Shown: piece by piece, positions 55,001 to 63,141 of the stretch | How the letters are laid out: each line of letters starts with the position of its first letter | Numbering within the stretch: position 1 is the first letter of the stretch | Assembly (NCBI GenBank): GCA_021827645.1 | Contig: JAKAVA010000103.1 | Coordinates: 1-64,000, forward strand | Source of the DNA: Planctomycetota bacterium | Lineage (GTDB): Bacteria > Planctomycetota > Phycisphaerae > WQYP01 | Direction of reading: 5' to 3' | Length of the DNA stretch: 64,000 nt | Position numbers and translations under genes: made by a program | The notes under the pieces: model-generated | The model's database searches: none | Seen by the model: the letters and a program-made list of their open reading frames with translations, nothing else | What the model was told of the DNA's origin: nothing

Positions 55001-57540
55001 GAATTCCCCTTGAGCTGAATTTCGCCGGGGTGTTCAGCAATAAATGCGTTTTGAATTGCCGCCATGGCCGCCCCGCTGTCGAACACCAGTCTCGCCGCAA
55101 TGAGTACGGCAGGCGCCATGACAAGCAGCGACGCCAAGACGCCGCGGTACATGAGATCGATGCTGCCCATCGCAGTCAAAACTCCGGAAATGGCGAGCCA
55201 GAGTTTGGAAAAGATCGGCCGGGCTTTGATGCGCACCAACTGCTTTCCGGCGCCATGTTCCTCGACGCCCATGCATAGCCGGGCCCCGCCGAATGCGCCG
55301 CTGCGAAGGGTGATATCCCATGTATCAAAATCACCGCCCCGGCGAACACATATCTTCTGCTTCTTTATGCGGTGTTCCAATTCCGCCAGCCGCTGATCGG
55401 GGCTGCGCCAATGCTCGCTCCAGATTTTCCACTGCGCCGGCGTCGGCAGGCGAAATCCACCAGAGAAACGCATGCGCCAGGGCGTGAGACCGTACGTCAT
55501 CCGGCCCTTGAGCCGGGCGACAGGTTGGATGAGATGGCACCACATGGTAAGCAGGCGGAGTTTGAAAAGTTTGCGGTGGGCCTGGGGCGGCTGGTCAAAT
55601 TGACTCTGCAGAACTCCGATGACGGCCTGAGTAACGGTCGCTCCGACGGAAAGGAGCAGAAGAAGGCCGAGTATCCACGGGTGCCAGTAGAACCCGAACA
55701 CCAGCAGCAGACAGATCAGCACGACGCCGAGATACCACTCAGGCATCATGGCCAGTGACATGACGATGCTGGGCGAACCGTGGTAAACGCTTTGAAACAG
55801 GGCGCTACCCCACGAACCGTGATAGATGCGCCGCCGTCCCCAATTAAGATATTGCTGGAAGCCTCCGCCATAAAGCCGCCCTGCCCAGGCGATATGACCG
55901 AACCCATTGTATTTTTCGGGCCATTTTCGCTCCAGCATGGCCTCGGCCTTGCCGTAATTAAGTTGCTGGCGCCAATAGGCACGGATGGAATTACGCCGTT
56001 TATGCCATACGACCGCCGCCGGCGCAAAGCCCAGCCGCCAGCCGCGAGCCTGAAGGCGCCAGCAGATATCCACATCATCTCCTGCGATGCGGAACTGCCG
56101 GTCAAAGCCGCCGATCAAACGCAATGCCTCGGTGATAAACGCCATGTTGCAGCCGGGGATGTGCTCCGCGACGGTATCGCTGAGCAGCACATGGATGGGA
56201 CCGCCGGGTGAACGCGCAACCGCGGCGGCCGCATCACCATCGCCGACCGGTGGGATATTGGGCCCCCCCACACCGACATAACCGCCTCGCTGGAGCGTAT
56301 CGACGAGGAAGGTGAGCCAGTCGGGCTCCGGTGAGGCGTCATCATCCAGATACGCTATTACTTTTCCAGTAGCAGCGTGAAGCCCGACATTGCGGGCGTT
56401 GCTCAAGCCCAGATTTTGAGACCGAATGATGCGGACGGGGTAATCGGCGGCCATCGCCGCGAGCGAATCCGTTGAACCGTCATCGACCACAATGACCTCG
56501 TAATCGGGATAGTCAAGTTTCATGACCCCGTCGAGACAGAAGCGGATGGTCCGCGACCCGTTATAGCTGCAGATAACCACTGAAACTTTGGGCCACCGGG
56601 CGCCGGAACCGGAAAGCCCGGCCGCAAAGGCGTCGGCGACGGATGCGAGCGCCGGTTTAGGCTCCCGACGACGGGTGGTGAGACCGAAGTGCCAGTCATG
56701 AATGTCAACGCCACCACGATGCCACTCGTCGGTCCATGAAAATACAAATGCCCCCGCGCACCCGGCCCGCAGGGTTGTACGAATCTGCCAACCCAGCATG
56801 TGTGCCTGAGTGTGTTCCCCCTTCGATCGGCTGTCGACACCGAGTTCAGCCAGAAGCAGCGGCTTGTCACCGGCGATGGTATGGAGTCGGCTCAAATAGC
56901 GCGACAATTTCACTTCCGATTCCAGATACACATTCATCGCGAGAAAATCGAGAAACGGAAGATACAGATATTCGGTTGTCGGATAATTGACGTAAGTGAC
57001 CAATGCCTCGGGGTCAACGCGTTTGACGGCATGGAACATCTGCCGAAGAAATTTTTCAATACGTCGGTATCCGTACCATCGCACGGTGGACGCAGGAATT
57101 TCATTGCCGATGGTAAAACCGAGCAACGCCGGATGACCGGCACATGATCGTGCCTGCTTCACGGCATCGTCAATGATCTGTTTACGCGTGGCTCGGGAAT
57201 CGAGAAACCCGGTATGCTGTGCCCAAGGCAGGCCTACGAGAACATGGAGGTCGTGCGATGCAGCAATGTCGAGAAGCCAAACCGGCGGAACGGTGTAAAG
57301 CCGCACGGTATTTATGCCGTGCTCTCGCATCATGGCGAAATCGGCATCTACTTTTTCGGGCGAGTGATATTCGCAACCACCCGGCTCCGGCGCAAATGGG
57401 CCGTAGGTAACCCCGCGAATGGTAAAGCGCTGGTCACCGAGATAAAAGAACTTTCCCTTGGCCGTAATTCGAGTTTTCCGATGCGGCAGCGTGGCCGGTG
57501 TCTGAAGCGCCTCCAAGGGGCGTCGGTACGTCTGCGTCAT
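54997..57540 (-). CDS. Glycoside hydrolase-glycosyltransferase family 2 fusion protein
   Basis: An 847-residue protein in three parts. Residues about 25-310 form a TIM barrel like GH2/GH5 enzymes, with acid/base Glu147 in TIGNEIP and nucleophile Glu232 in LAELG. Residues about 315-590 form a GT2 domain with VVDDGSTD at 351-358, the metal-binding DDD at 399-401 and GDDVDICWR near 487. The C-terminal part has membrane helices at about 603-645 and again at 760-810. I infer a membrane enzyme that makes, and trims or binds, one glycan. It is the first gene of a six-gene glycan operon. Confidence 0.9.
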   Translation of the reverse strand: MTQTYRRPLEALQTPATLPHRKTRITAKGKFFYLGDQRFTIRGVTYGPFAPEPGGCEYHSPEKVDADFAMMREHGINTVRLYTVPPVWLLDIAASHDLHVLVGLPWAQHTGFLDSRATRKQIIDDAVKQARSCAGHPALLGFTIGNEIPASTVRWYGYRRIEKFLRQMFHAVKRVDPEALVTYVNYPTTEYLYLPFLDFLAMNVYLESEVKLSRYLSRLHTIAGDKPLLLAELGVDSRSKGEHTQAHMLGWQIRTTLRAGCAGAFVFSWTDEWHRGGVDIHDWHFGLTTRRREPKPALASVADAFAAGLSGSGARWPKVSVVICSYNGSRTIRFCLDGVMKLDYPDYEVIVVDDGSTDSLAAMAADYPVRIIRSQNLGLSNARNVGLHAATGKVIAYLDDDASPEPDWLTFLVDTLQRGGYVGVGGPNIPPVGDGDAAAAVARSPGGPIHVLLSDTVAEHIPGCNMAFITEALRLIGGFDRQFRIAGDDVDICWRLQARGWRLGFAPAAVVWHKRRNSIRAYWRQQLNYGKAEAMLERKWPEKYNGFGHIAWAGRLYGGGFQQYLNWGRRRIYHGSWGSALFQSVYHGSPSIVMSLAMMPEWYLGVVLICLLLVFGFYWHPWILGLLLLLSVGATVTQAVIGVLQSQFDQPPQAHRKLFKLRLLTMWCHLIQPVARLKGRMTYGLTPWRMRFSGGFRLPTPAQWKIWSEHWRSPDQRLAELEHRIKKQKICVRRGGDFDTWDITLRSGAFGGARLCMGVEEHGAGKQLVRIKARPIFSKLWLAISGVLTAMGSIDLMYRGVLASLLVMAPAVLIAARLVFDSGAAMAAIQNAFIAEHPGEIQLKGNS

Positions 57541-58038
57541 AGTTTTCCATCCCGACCAATACCATCCATAAATCGCAGCATCTATTTTAACTCAAGCGGG
57601 CGTCATTCGGTGCGAGGCAACCAAAATAGAACTTTTTTTTCGCTTTTAGCGAATATTATGCCATCGCTGCCCGCCCCATAATTTTTGCCACATGGCGAGG
57701 CCCAATGAACCAGACGACCGCACGCCTGCGCAAGACCTGTCTGACCCCAAAAGCAGCATAAAGTTAGTGGTGGCGTACGGTCGCGTATTCACAACGATTT
57801 ATAAATTGTGGTCTTACATCTCATCATGAGAGCGGATGAGCGGCGCAGCGCCGCGTGGAATAAGCTCCATGTGTAGCGGTGACGCACTGCCGGATGACGT
57901 GAGCCATCCGTCGCGTTAGGATTGTAACCGGCAGCGGGACTCAGGGACGAAAAAGCCCTCGGAGTTGAAAAGCTGTTTTGGGCATCGACCAAGCGACCGA
58001 ATCCGGGTGCCACAGGCGAGTATCGACAGGAGACAGAT
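57541..58038 (+). other. Noncoding region with nested hairpins upstream of galM
   Basis: No credible gene is seen in these 498 bases. On the plus strand the last 200 bases can fold strongly. GCGGCG (57840-57845) pairs with CGCCGC (57849-57854). TGCCGG (57888-57893) pairs with CCGGCA (57928-57933). ACTC-AGGG (57939-57946) pairs with CCCT (57956-57959) and GAGT (57962-57965). I do not recognise a known RNA family. It could be a long structured galM leader, a small RNA gene or the remnant of an element. A separate TTCGC-TTTTA-GCGAA hairpin lies near 57640-57655. Confidence 0.45.
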
Positions 58039-59082
58039 GTGAAATTGTCCCATGAACTTTTTGGCAGCATGCCGGACGGAACACCGGTTCAGCTTTATAG
58101 CATTTCCAATCAGGCGGGAGTGGAGATGAAACTCTGCGCGTTGGGTGCAACGATTACAGAACTCATCGCTCCTGACCGGGCGGGCCGCAGAGCCAATATC
58201 GTTCTCGGGTTCTCTTCGCTGGCAGATTACATTGCGCCCCATCCGCATTTTGGCTGCATGGTTGGACGTGTCGCCAATCGTATTGCGCACGCCCAATTCA
58301 AACTTTCCGGAAAAACCTATCGACTGGAAGCCAACAACGGCCCCCATTGTCTACATGGCGGCAGTGCAGGCCTCGGCTTGAAACTGTGGCAGGCCAAGCC
58401 GATTGAGGTGGATGGGCGGATGGGAGTTGAATTCTCATACCGTAGTCCTATCGGCGAAGGAGGATTTCCGGCATCGGCGGAATTCAGTGCCATTTACACG
58501 CTTGACGAACAGGGTGTTATCCTTCTGGAGATGCTCGCCGCTGTAGATGCCCCGACCCCCATCAACCTCACCAATCACACCTATTTCAACCTGAGCGGCG
58601 CCGGTTCGACGGATATTCTTGGACATGAACTTATGATTGGCGCCGATTTTTACACGCCCACGGATGCCACACTGATTCCCACCGGTGAAATACGTTCCGT
58701 TGCCGGTACGCCGCTGGATTTTCTTACGAGCCGGGCGGTCGGGCGGGACATCGCTGCTGTTTCGCCGGGATATGATCATAATTATGTATTAACCAGTGAG
58801 GCGGACCCGCGCGGTGTCCGCCTCGCCGCATTTCTGCGTGATCCGAAAAGTCATCGGACGCTGCGTGTCTGCACCACGCAGCCGGGCATGCAGCTTTACA
58901 CCGGTAATTTTCTTGACGGCAGTGTCAGCGGCATCGGAGGACGATACCTGAAACATGGCGGCCTGTGCCTGGAGACACAGCACTTTCCCGATTCGGTGCA
59001 CCATGCCCATTTTCCATCAACCATCGTGCGACCGTCCGAGCCGTATCGACACGTCATTGAGTATCATCTCGGCTGCGATTAG
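58039..59082 (+). CDS. galM: Aldose 1-epimerase (galactose mutarotase)
   Basis: A 347-residue enzyme that interconverts alpha and beta anomers of sugars such as galactose and glucose. Active-site residues are present: His106 in CLHGG, His180 in NHTYFNL, Asp246 in YDHNYV and the catalytic Glu312 in LETQHFPD. GTG 58039 has AGGAG six bases upstream. Its last 29 bases overlap the end of dnaA on the other strand. No galactose gene lies next to it. Confidence 0.96.
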   Translation: MKLSHELFGSMPDGTPVQLYSISNQAGVEMKLCALGATITELIAPDRAGRRANIVLGFSSLADYIAPHPHFGCMVGRVANRIAHAQFKLSGKTYRLEANNGPHCLHGGSAGLGLKLWQAKPIEVDGRMGVEFSYRSPIGEGGFPASAEFSAIYTLDEQGVILLEMLAAVDAPTPINLTNHTYFNLSGAGSTDILGHELMIGADFYTPTDATLIPTGEIRSVAGTPLDFLTSRAVGRDIAAVSPGYDHNYVLTSEADPRGVRLAAFLRDPKSHRTLRVCTTQPGMQLYTGNFLDGSVSGIGGRYLKHGGLCLETQHFPDSVHHAHFPSTIVRPSEPYRHVIEYHLGCD

Positions 59083-60580
59083 ACATCGGGTCGGTGGCGA
59101 CTGCGGCAACGCCCATCCGGGTGCCGGTTCGCGGCAACTGGCGAACGCGGGCCGTGATATCGGCTGCCACCTGGGCTACGCTGGCACTTCGCAGAGCCCC
59201 CCCCACCCGCCACATCAGAACGTGGCTGACCTCGATCTGGTGGGATACGCGTTGACAGGCGCTGATGACCGCAGAATGACTTTTCACGCCGACGATCCGA
59301 CCGATTTCCGGGTAACTTCTGTGGGCGAGCTCCCGCAGTAAATACATGGCGATGCCGCGGGCGCGGGCACATTCGGCAGTGCGACACCCGCCCGTAAGCT
59401 TGGCGAGTTCCTGCCCCAGATATTCGGCTGTTGCCTGCAGGATCATGTCTACCGAGACCTCTGGTGGAAGTTGATAGCGATTTGAATCGACACTCGGCGG
59501 CGGGGTTAATCCAGCGGAGGCACTGCCCACGGTCTGACGCATAAGCGTCTGAGTCAATCGCCCCTCCAATTCACGCACATTGGCTACCGGCTCACGCGCA
59601 AGACGGTTAATCACCACCTCGCTGATCGTCCAGCCACGACTTTCGGCGGCCTGCCGAAGTATTGCCGCCTTGGTCTGTGCATCGGGTAGATCGATGCGAA
59701 CCACCATGCCGCTCATCAACCGCGATGCCAGCGCCTCGGAGATATCCGTTACATCCTGGGGAGCACAGTCCGCCGCGAGAACGATTTTCCCGCCGGCAGC
59801 GATGATCTCATTGAACGTATGCAGAAATTCCTGCTGCGTAGAGGCTTTTCGACTGAAGAAATGGGCATCGTCGACCACCAGTAGATCGGTGCGGCGCATC
59901 CGTCGGCGGAAAAGCCCCATAGTTCCTTTTTTAATATTTTCCATAAATTCATTGGTGAACTGCTCCGCCGTCACGTACCGCCACGTCCGCTGCGGAAACG
60001 ACTGCGCCCAGACGCGGCAGATACCCTGAAGCAGGTGGGTCTTACCCAAACCGCAATTGCCGTAGATGAACAGCGGCCCATGAATTTTTTCCGGCGATGC
60101 GACAAGCATTTTGGCGGCATGCAGGGCCATTCGATTGCCGACTCCGCTGATAAAGCGGCCAAGGGTGAATTGCGGATTCAAGCGCATGGGACTCGACGGA
60201 CGCGCGGCCGCAGGCGACTCCCGATGCAGGGGCGCCGCGCGGGTGACGGATGCCGCGGCCCTGCCGGTCGGGGGGATATCCTGTCCAGCAGCACGAATCT
60301 CCACCTGTGTGATGCCCGCGATCGTAAGTGCCGTCCGGCGCAGATCGTCGGTAAAATGCCCTCGTATCCATTGGGCGACGAACGCACTGGGCGCGAGCAC
60401 GGTGAGGGTGCTATTGGCCATTTCAAAGCGCGTCTGCGGACCGAACCACTGCACAAAGCGAATTTCACCGATTCTCTCTGATAGTGCGGTTTTGATTTCC
60501 GATATGGCATCTGCATGATGTACAAGGTGAGCGGAATGATTCTCAGACGCTGTCGGGGGGGATTCAATAATCGCCTGCAC
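59054..60580 (-). CDS. dnaA: Chromosomal replication initiator DnaA
   Basis: About 508 residues. The AAA+ domain III has Walker A GNCGLGKTH at 174-182 and Walker B LLVVDD at 233-238. Domain IV carries the DnaA signature at about 428-442, but as VGVKSHSAVISAC instead of the usual GGRDHTTVLHAC. A tail of about 65 residues follows the usual end. GTG 60580 is chosen because AAAGGAG lies six bases upstream; an upstream GTG at 60604 lacks one. dnaN and recF are not adjacent. A candidate origin lies upstream. Confidence 0.95.
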   Translation of the reverse strand: MQAIIESPPTASENHSAHLVHHADAISEIKTALSERIGEIRFVQWFGPQTRFEMANSTLTVLAPSAFVAQWIRGHFTDDLRRTALTIAGITQVEIRAAGQDIPPTGRAAASVTRAAPLHRESPAAARPSSPMRLNPQFTLGRFISGVGNRMALHAAKMLVASPEKIHGPLFIYGNCGLGKTHLLQGICRVWAQSFPQRTWRYVTAEQFTNEFMENIKKGTMGLFRRRMRRTDLLVVDDAHFFSRKASTQQEFLHTFNEIIAAGGKIVLAADCAPQDVTDISEALASRLMSGMVVRIDLPDAQTKAAILRQAAESRGWTISEVVINRLAREPVANVRELEGRLTQTLMRQTVGSASAGLTPPPSVDSNRYQLPPEVSVDMILQATAEYLGQELAKLTGGCRTAECARARGIAMYLLRELAHRSYPEIGRIVGVKSHSAVISACQRVSHQIEVSHVLMWRVGGALRSASVAQVAADITARVRQLPRTGTRMGVAAVATDPMSNRSRDDTQ

Positions 60581-60929
60581 AAAGGACTCCTTTCCAGATG
60601 ACACGTCACGTTGCGGTTACGCATGCGAAACGCTGAACCGTCCAGGTTCAATCTTCCAGAAGGAAGCGGCAGTCCATTGCCAATACGATGCCCGATTCTA
60701 CCGGGGTCTTTGGCCCCGTATGTTGGCCACTTGCGGCGGCCGAAAAACTCCACGAAACAAAAGAGCGCCGGGCCGGCACACCCGATCCGATTGATGAGCC
60801 ACCGAAAAACTTGCGCGGCTCGTCTGCGGGATCACCCTGTTTGACATTCATAAAGCGACGGCCGGATCCGTCCGACCGCCGCAAGGTTTGCTTCCCAGAT
60901 GGTCTCCACCAAGCCGGTTAGCTGCTCGA

Positions 60930-61135
60930 GCGGGATGTAGTATTAAGGTTCGGTAAACGTCACGCCAGTGAGATTTAATCTCCGCGTTATTCACATGATC
61001 ACAGATCAAGTATTTTTATGCGCTTAGAGATCATCGCCAAAAATTTCCAACGTTTATTACACGCCGCTGGGTATAGATTGTGGATTCACTGCCATTTCGG
61101 CAGCAGGTTTGAAATCGCGTTTATCCATCATGGTT
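60930..61135 (+). other. Candidate replication origin (oriC) region next to dnaA
   Basis: The 555-base gap between dnaA (start 60580) and the GNAT gene has no gene. Its part near the GNAT gene is more AT-rich than its surroundings. It holds a perfect DnaA box TTATTCACA at 60987-60995, directly followed by the inverted repeat TGATC-ACA-GATCA (60996-61008) and an AT-rich stretch. Two 7/9 matches occur at 61079-61087 (reverse) and 61121-61129. The part 60581-60930 shows nothing I can assign. Confidence 0.4.
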
Positions 61136-61993
61136 TTATCGGCTTTTTACGCCAAGCGGTAAAAAATAAACCTCACGACGCTGTGTGGGGCGATAACCCA
61201 CTTTACGATATAAACCGACCGCGGGAGTGTTGCGTTCGTCAACGGCCAGCGTGCTGGCGCGGGCGCCAGTCCATCGCATGATTTTGCGGGTTTGAGTCAT
61301 AAAAAATAAACCGAGATGACGCCCACGATGGGCGTGGCCGATACCCAGATAGGTTACGTCGAGTGAGTTCATCGATGCATGATACGTGAGGATTAACACA
61401 CCGACACCACGGTCTTGATGAACCAGAACAAACCAGAGTGCGGGATCAAATGTGCCGGCGTGTTGATGTCCGACGATCACTTCGTCCAAACTGCGAAGTC
61501 CGGACATTGCGGGACAATCGAGCGTCTGCTCATAACTTGCACCGATGGCCTGCTTGAAGAGTTCGTGCGTGTCGGGGCGATACGTCTCCAGATCATAATC
61601 GTCGGGAAGCTGAATCTCGGGAAGTGTCCAGCGTGCGGTATGTTCCATGAACTGTAAAACAGCCAGCAGCTGATACCCCGCCGACTGATAAATGCCCGGC
61701 AGAATTTTTTCTTCAGGGTCAAAAATACCCTGAATCATTTTCATACCGGCGGCCGCAGCCTCACCGGCGGCAGCCTTCAGACATGCGGCCGTCTGGGCTT
61801 CTCGACCCTGCAGATAGCGGCTTGGCGGCAAATAGCAAATCGCCGATTTACCCGGATTGGGGACCCAGAGACCGGCGGCCGCCACCTGATCATTCTGCAG
61901 GCACACCACCTGATTGGTGGCGGAGATGTTGTACTGTCGGCAAAGGGCATCAAAACCCGATCGCCGAGCGCGTATCTCCAACCGCCGGGCCAT
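61136..61993 (-). CDS. GNAT acetyltransferase with two GNAT domains
   Basis: About 285 residues that look like two GNAT folds in tandem, the second clearer: LDVTYLGIGHAHRGRHLGLFFM is the acetyl-CoA-binding motif, and TLAVDERNTPAVGLYRKVGYRP the usual C-terminal strand and helix. The arrangement resembles mycothiol-synthase-like proteins; the substrate is unknown. ATG 61993 has GAGAGG close upstream. An in-frame ATG at 62194 would add 67 residues with several cysteines and no visible ribosome binding site, so I prefer the shorter form. It is divergent from argB. Confidence 0.8.
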   Translation of the reverse strand: MARRLEIRARRSGFDALCRQYNISATNQVVCLQNDQVAAAGLWVPNPGKSAICYLPPSRYLQGREAQTAACLKAAAGEAAAAGMKMIQGIFDPEEKILPGIYQSAGYQLLAVLQFMEHTARWTLPEIQLPDDYDLETYRPDTHELFKQAIGASYEQTLDCPAMSGLRSLDEVIVGHQHAGTFDPALWFVLVHQDRGVGVLILTYHASMNSLDVTYLGIGHAHRGRHLGLFFMTQTRKIMRWTGARASTLAVDERNTPAVGLYRKVGYRPTQRREVYFLPLGVKSR

Positions 61994-62241
61994 ACCGCCT
62001 CTCTCGGGCCCCGCCAAAATACAGTCGATGCCCCGGTCGGCAAGTTCCGGCGACGGATGGGTGATACAGACAAATCCCGTTTCGGGGGTCAAGACATCCT
62101 CCAATGGCCCGCACGTCGAGCAACGATATCCGCGCGCTCCGATGGGCGGTTGAATCCCGGGCGGCCCTCGGCATTTGAAATGCGGAGCACACATCCGTAT
62201 TCTTTACCGCTCGGTTTGGATGATATCAATGGGAAGGTAAT

Positions 62242-63135
62242 TTGGATATTCCTGTCGAACCCGGTGTGCTTGAAAAGGCTGGAGCTTTAATCGAAGCTCT
62301 CGGCTACATTCAGCGTTTCAACGAAAAAGTTGTCGTCGTCAAACTCGGCGGTTCATTCATGGACAGCCAGGATGAGTTTCGGAAGGTTCTCACGGACGTG
62401 GTCTTCATGCACGCCGTCGGCATGCGACCGGTGGTGGTCCATGGTGGCGGCAAGGCCATTACGCAGGCGATGTCGGAGGCGGGGATTCAGGCTCAGTTTG
62501 TGATGGGACGCCGTTACACCGACGAGAATACCCTCGCGATTGCCGAACACGTCCTCGTGCATCAGGTGAATTCCTTTATTGTGGAGACGATCGAAGCTCT
62601 CGGTGGGCGGGCCATGCCGCTGCACTCCCTCGGCAGCGCCGTGCTTTTCGGCGAAAAACTGTTCCTCTCGGCCCCGGATAACCGCAAGATTGATGTCGGC
62701 CGGGTGGGAGAGGTGAAACGCGTCAACAGCACGCTGATTTCTGCTTTGACACGGGCCGACGTTATTCCCGTCATCGCCCCCATTGCGCTCGACGGCGCCG
62801 GGGGTAAACTCAATGTCAACGCCGATACAGCGGCTGGGTTTGTGGCCGCCGCCTGCAAGGCCGAGAAACTGGTGCTCGTGTCGGATACGCACGGCATCCG
62901 GGCTCGAAAGAATGACCCGCAGTCACTGCTCCGAAGTGTCACCCGCGCGGATATTGAGCGACTCATCGCGGCAGGTGAGATCTCGGAAGGTATGCTCCCC
63001 AAGGTGGAATCATGCCTCATTGCGCTGGAGGCGGGTGTGCAGAAGACACACATCATCGACGGGCGGTTTCCCCATTCGCTGCTATTGGAAATTTACTCCG
63101 ACCGGGGCGTCGGCACTGAAATCATCCGAGGATAA
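62242..63135 (+). CDS. argB: Acetylglutamate kinase
   Basis: A 297-residue amino acid kinase that phosphorylates N-acetylglutamate, the second step of arginine synthesis. The glycine-rich VVVKLGGSFMD and VVVHGGGKAI motifs bind ATP and substrate. Further on, KLNVNADTAA and the LVSDTHGI strand complete the fold. The TTG start has AAGG five bases upstream. argF follows after six bases, and argJ is at about 25 kb in this window. The N-terminal helix (residues 1-20) is like that of arginine-inhibited forms. Confidence 0.96.
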   Translation: MDIPVEPGVLEKAGALIEALGYIQRFNEKVVVVKLGGSFMDSQDEFRKVLTDVVFMHAVGMRPVVVHGGGKAITQAMSEAGIQAQFVMGRRYTDENTLAIAEHVLVHQVNSFIVETIEALGGRAMPLHSLGSAVLFGEKLFLSAPDNRKIDVGRVGEVKRVNSTLISALTRADVIPVIAPIALDGAGGKLNVNADTAAGFVAAACKAEKLVLVSDTHGIRARKNDPQSLLRSVTRADIERLIAAGEISEGMLPKVESCLIALEAGVQKTHIIDGRFPHSLLLEIYSDRGVGTEIIRG

Positions 63136-63141
63136 ATAAGA

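Noticed and set aside
57700..58038. Match to a group II intron, RNase P RNA, tmRNA or SRP RNA
   Set aside because: None of the core conserved motifs of these RNAs could be lined up with the sequence.
61121..61129. TTATCCATC as a DnaA box
   Set aside because: Only 7 of 9 bases match; kept only as weak support for the candidate origin, not as a site by itself.
61994..62194. N-terminal extension of the GNAT protein with several cysteines (YRCSTCG), possibly a zinc ribbon
   Set aside because: Only one CxxC with no clear second pair, and no ribosome binding site before ATG 62194; the shorter form has a better start.
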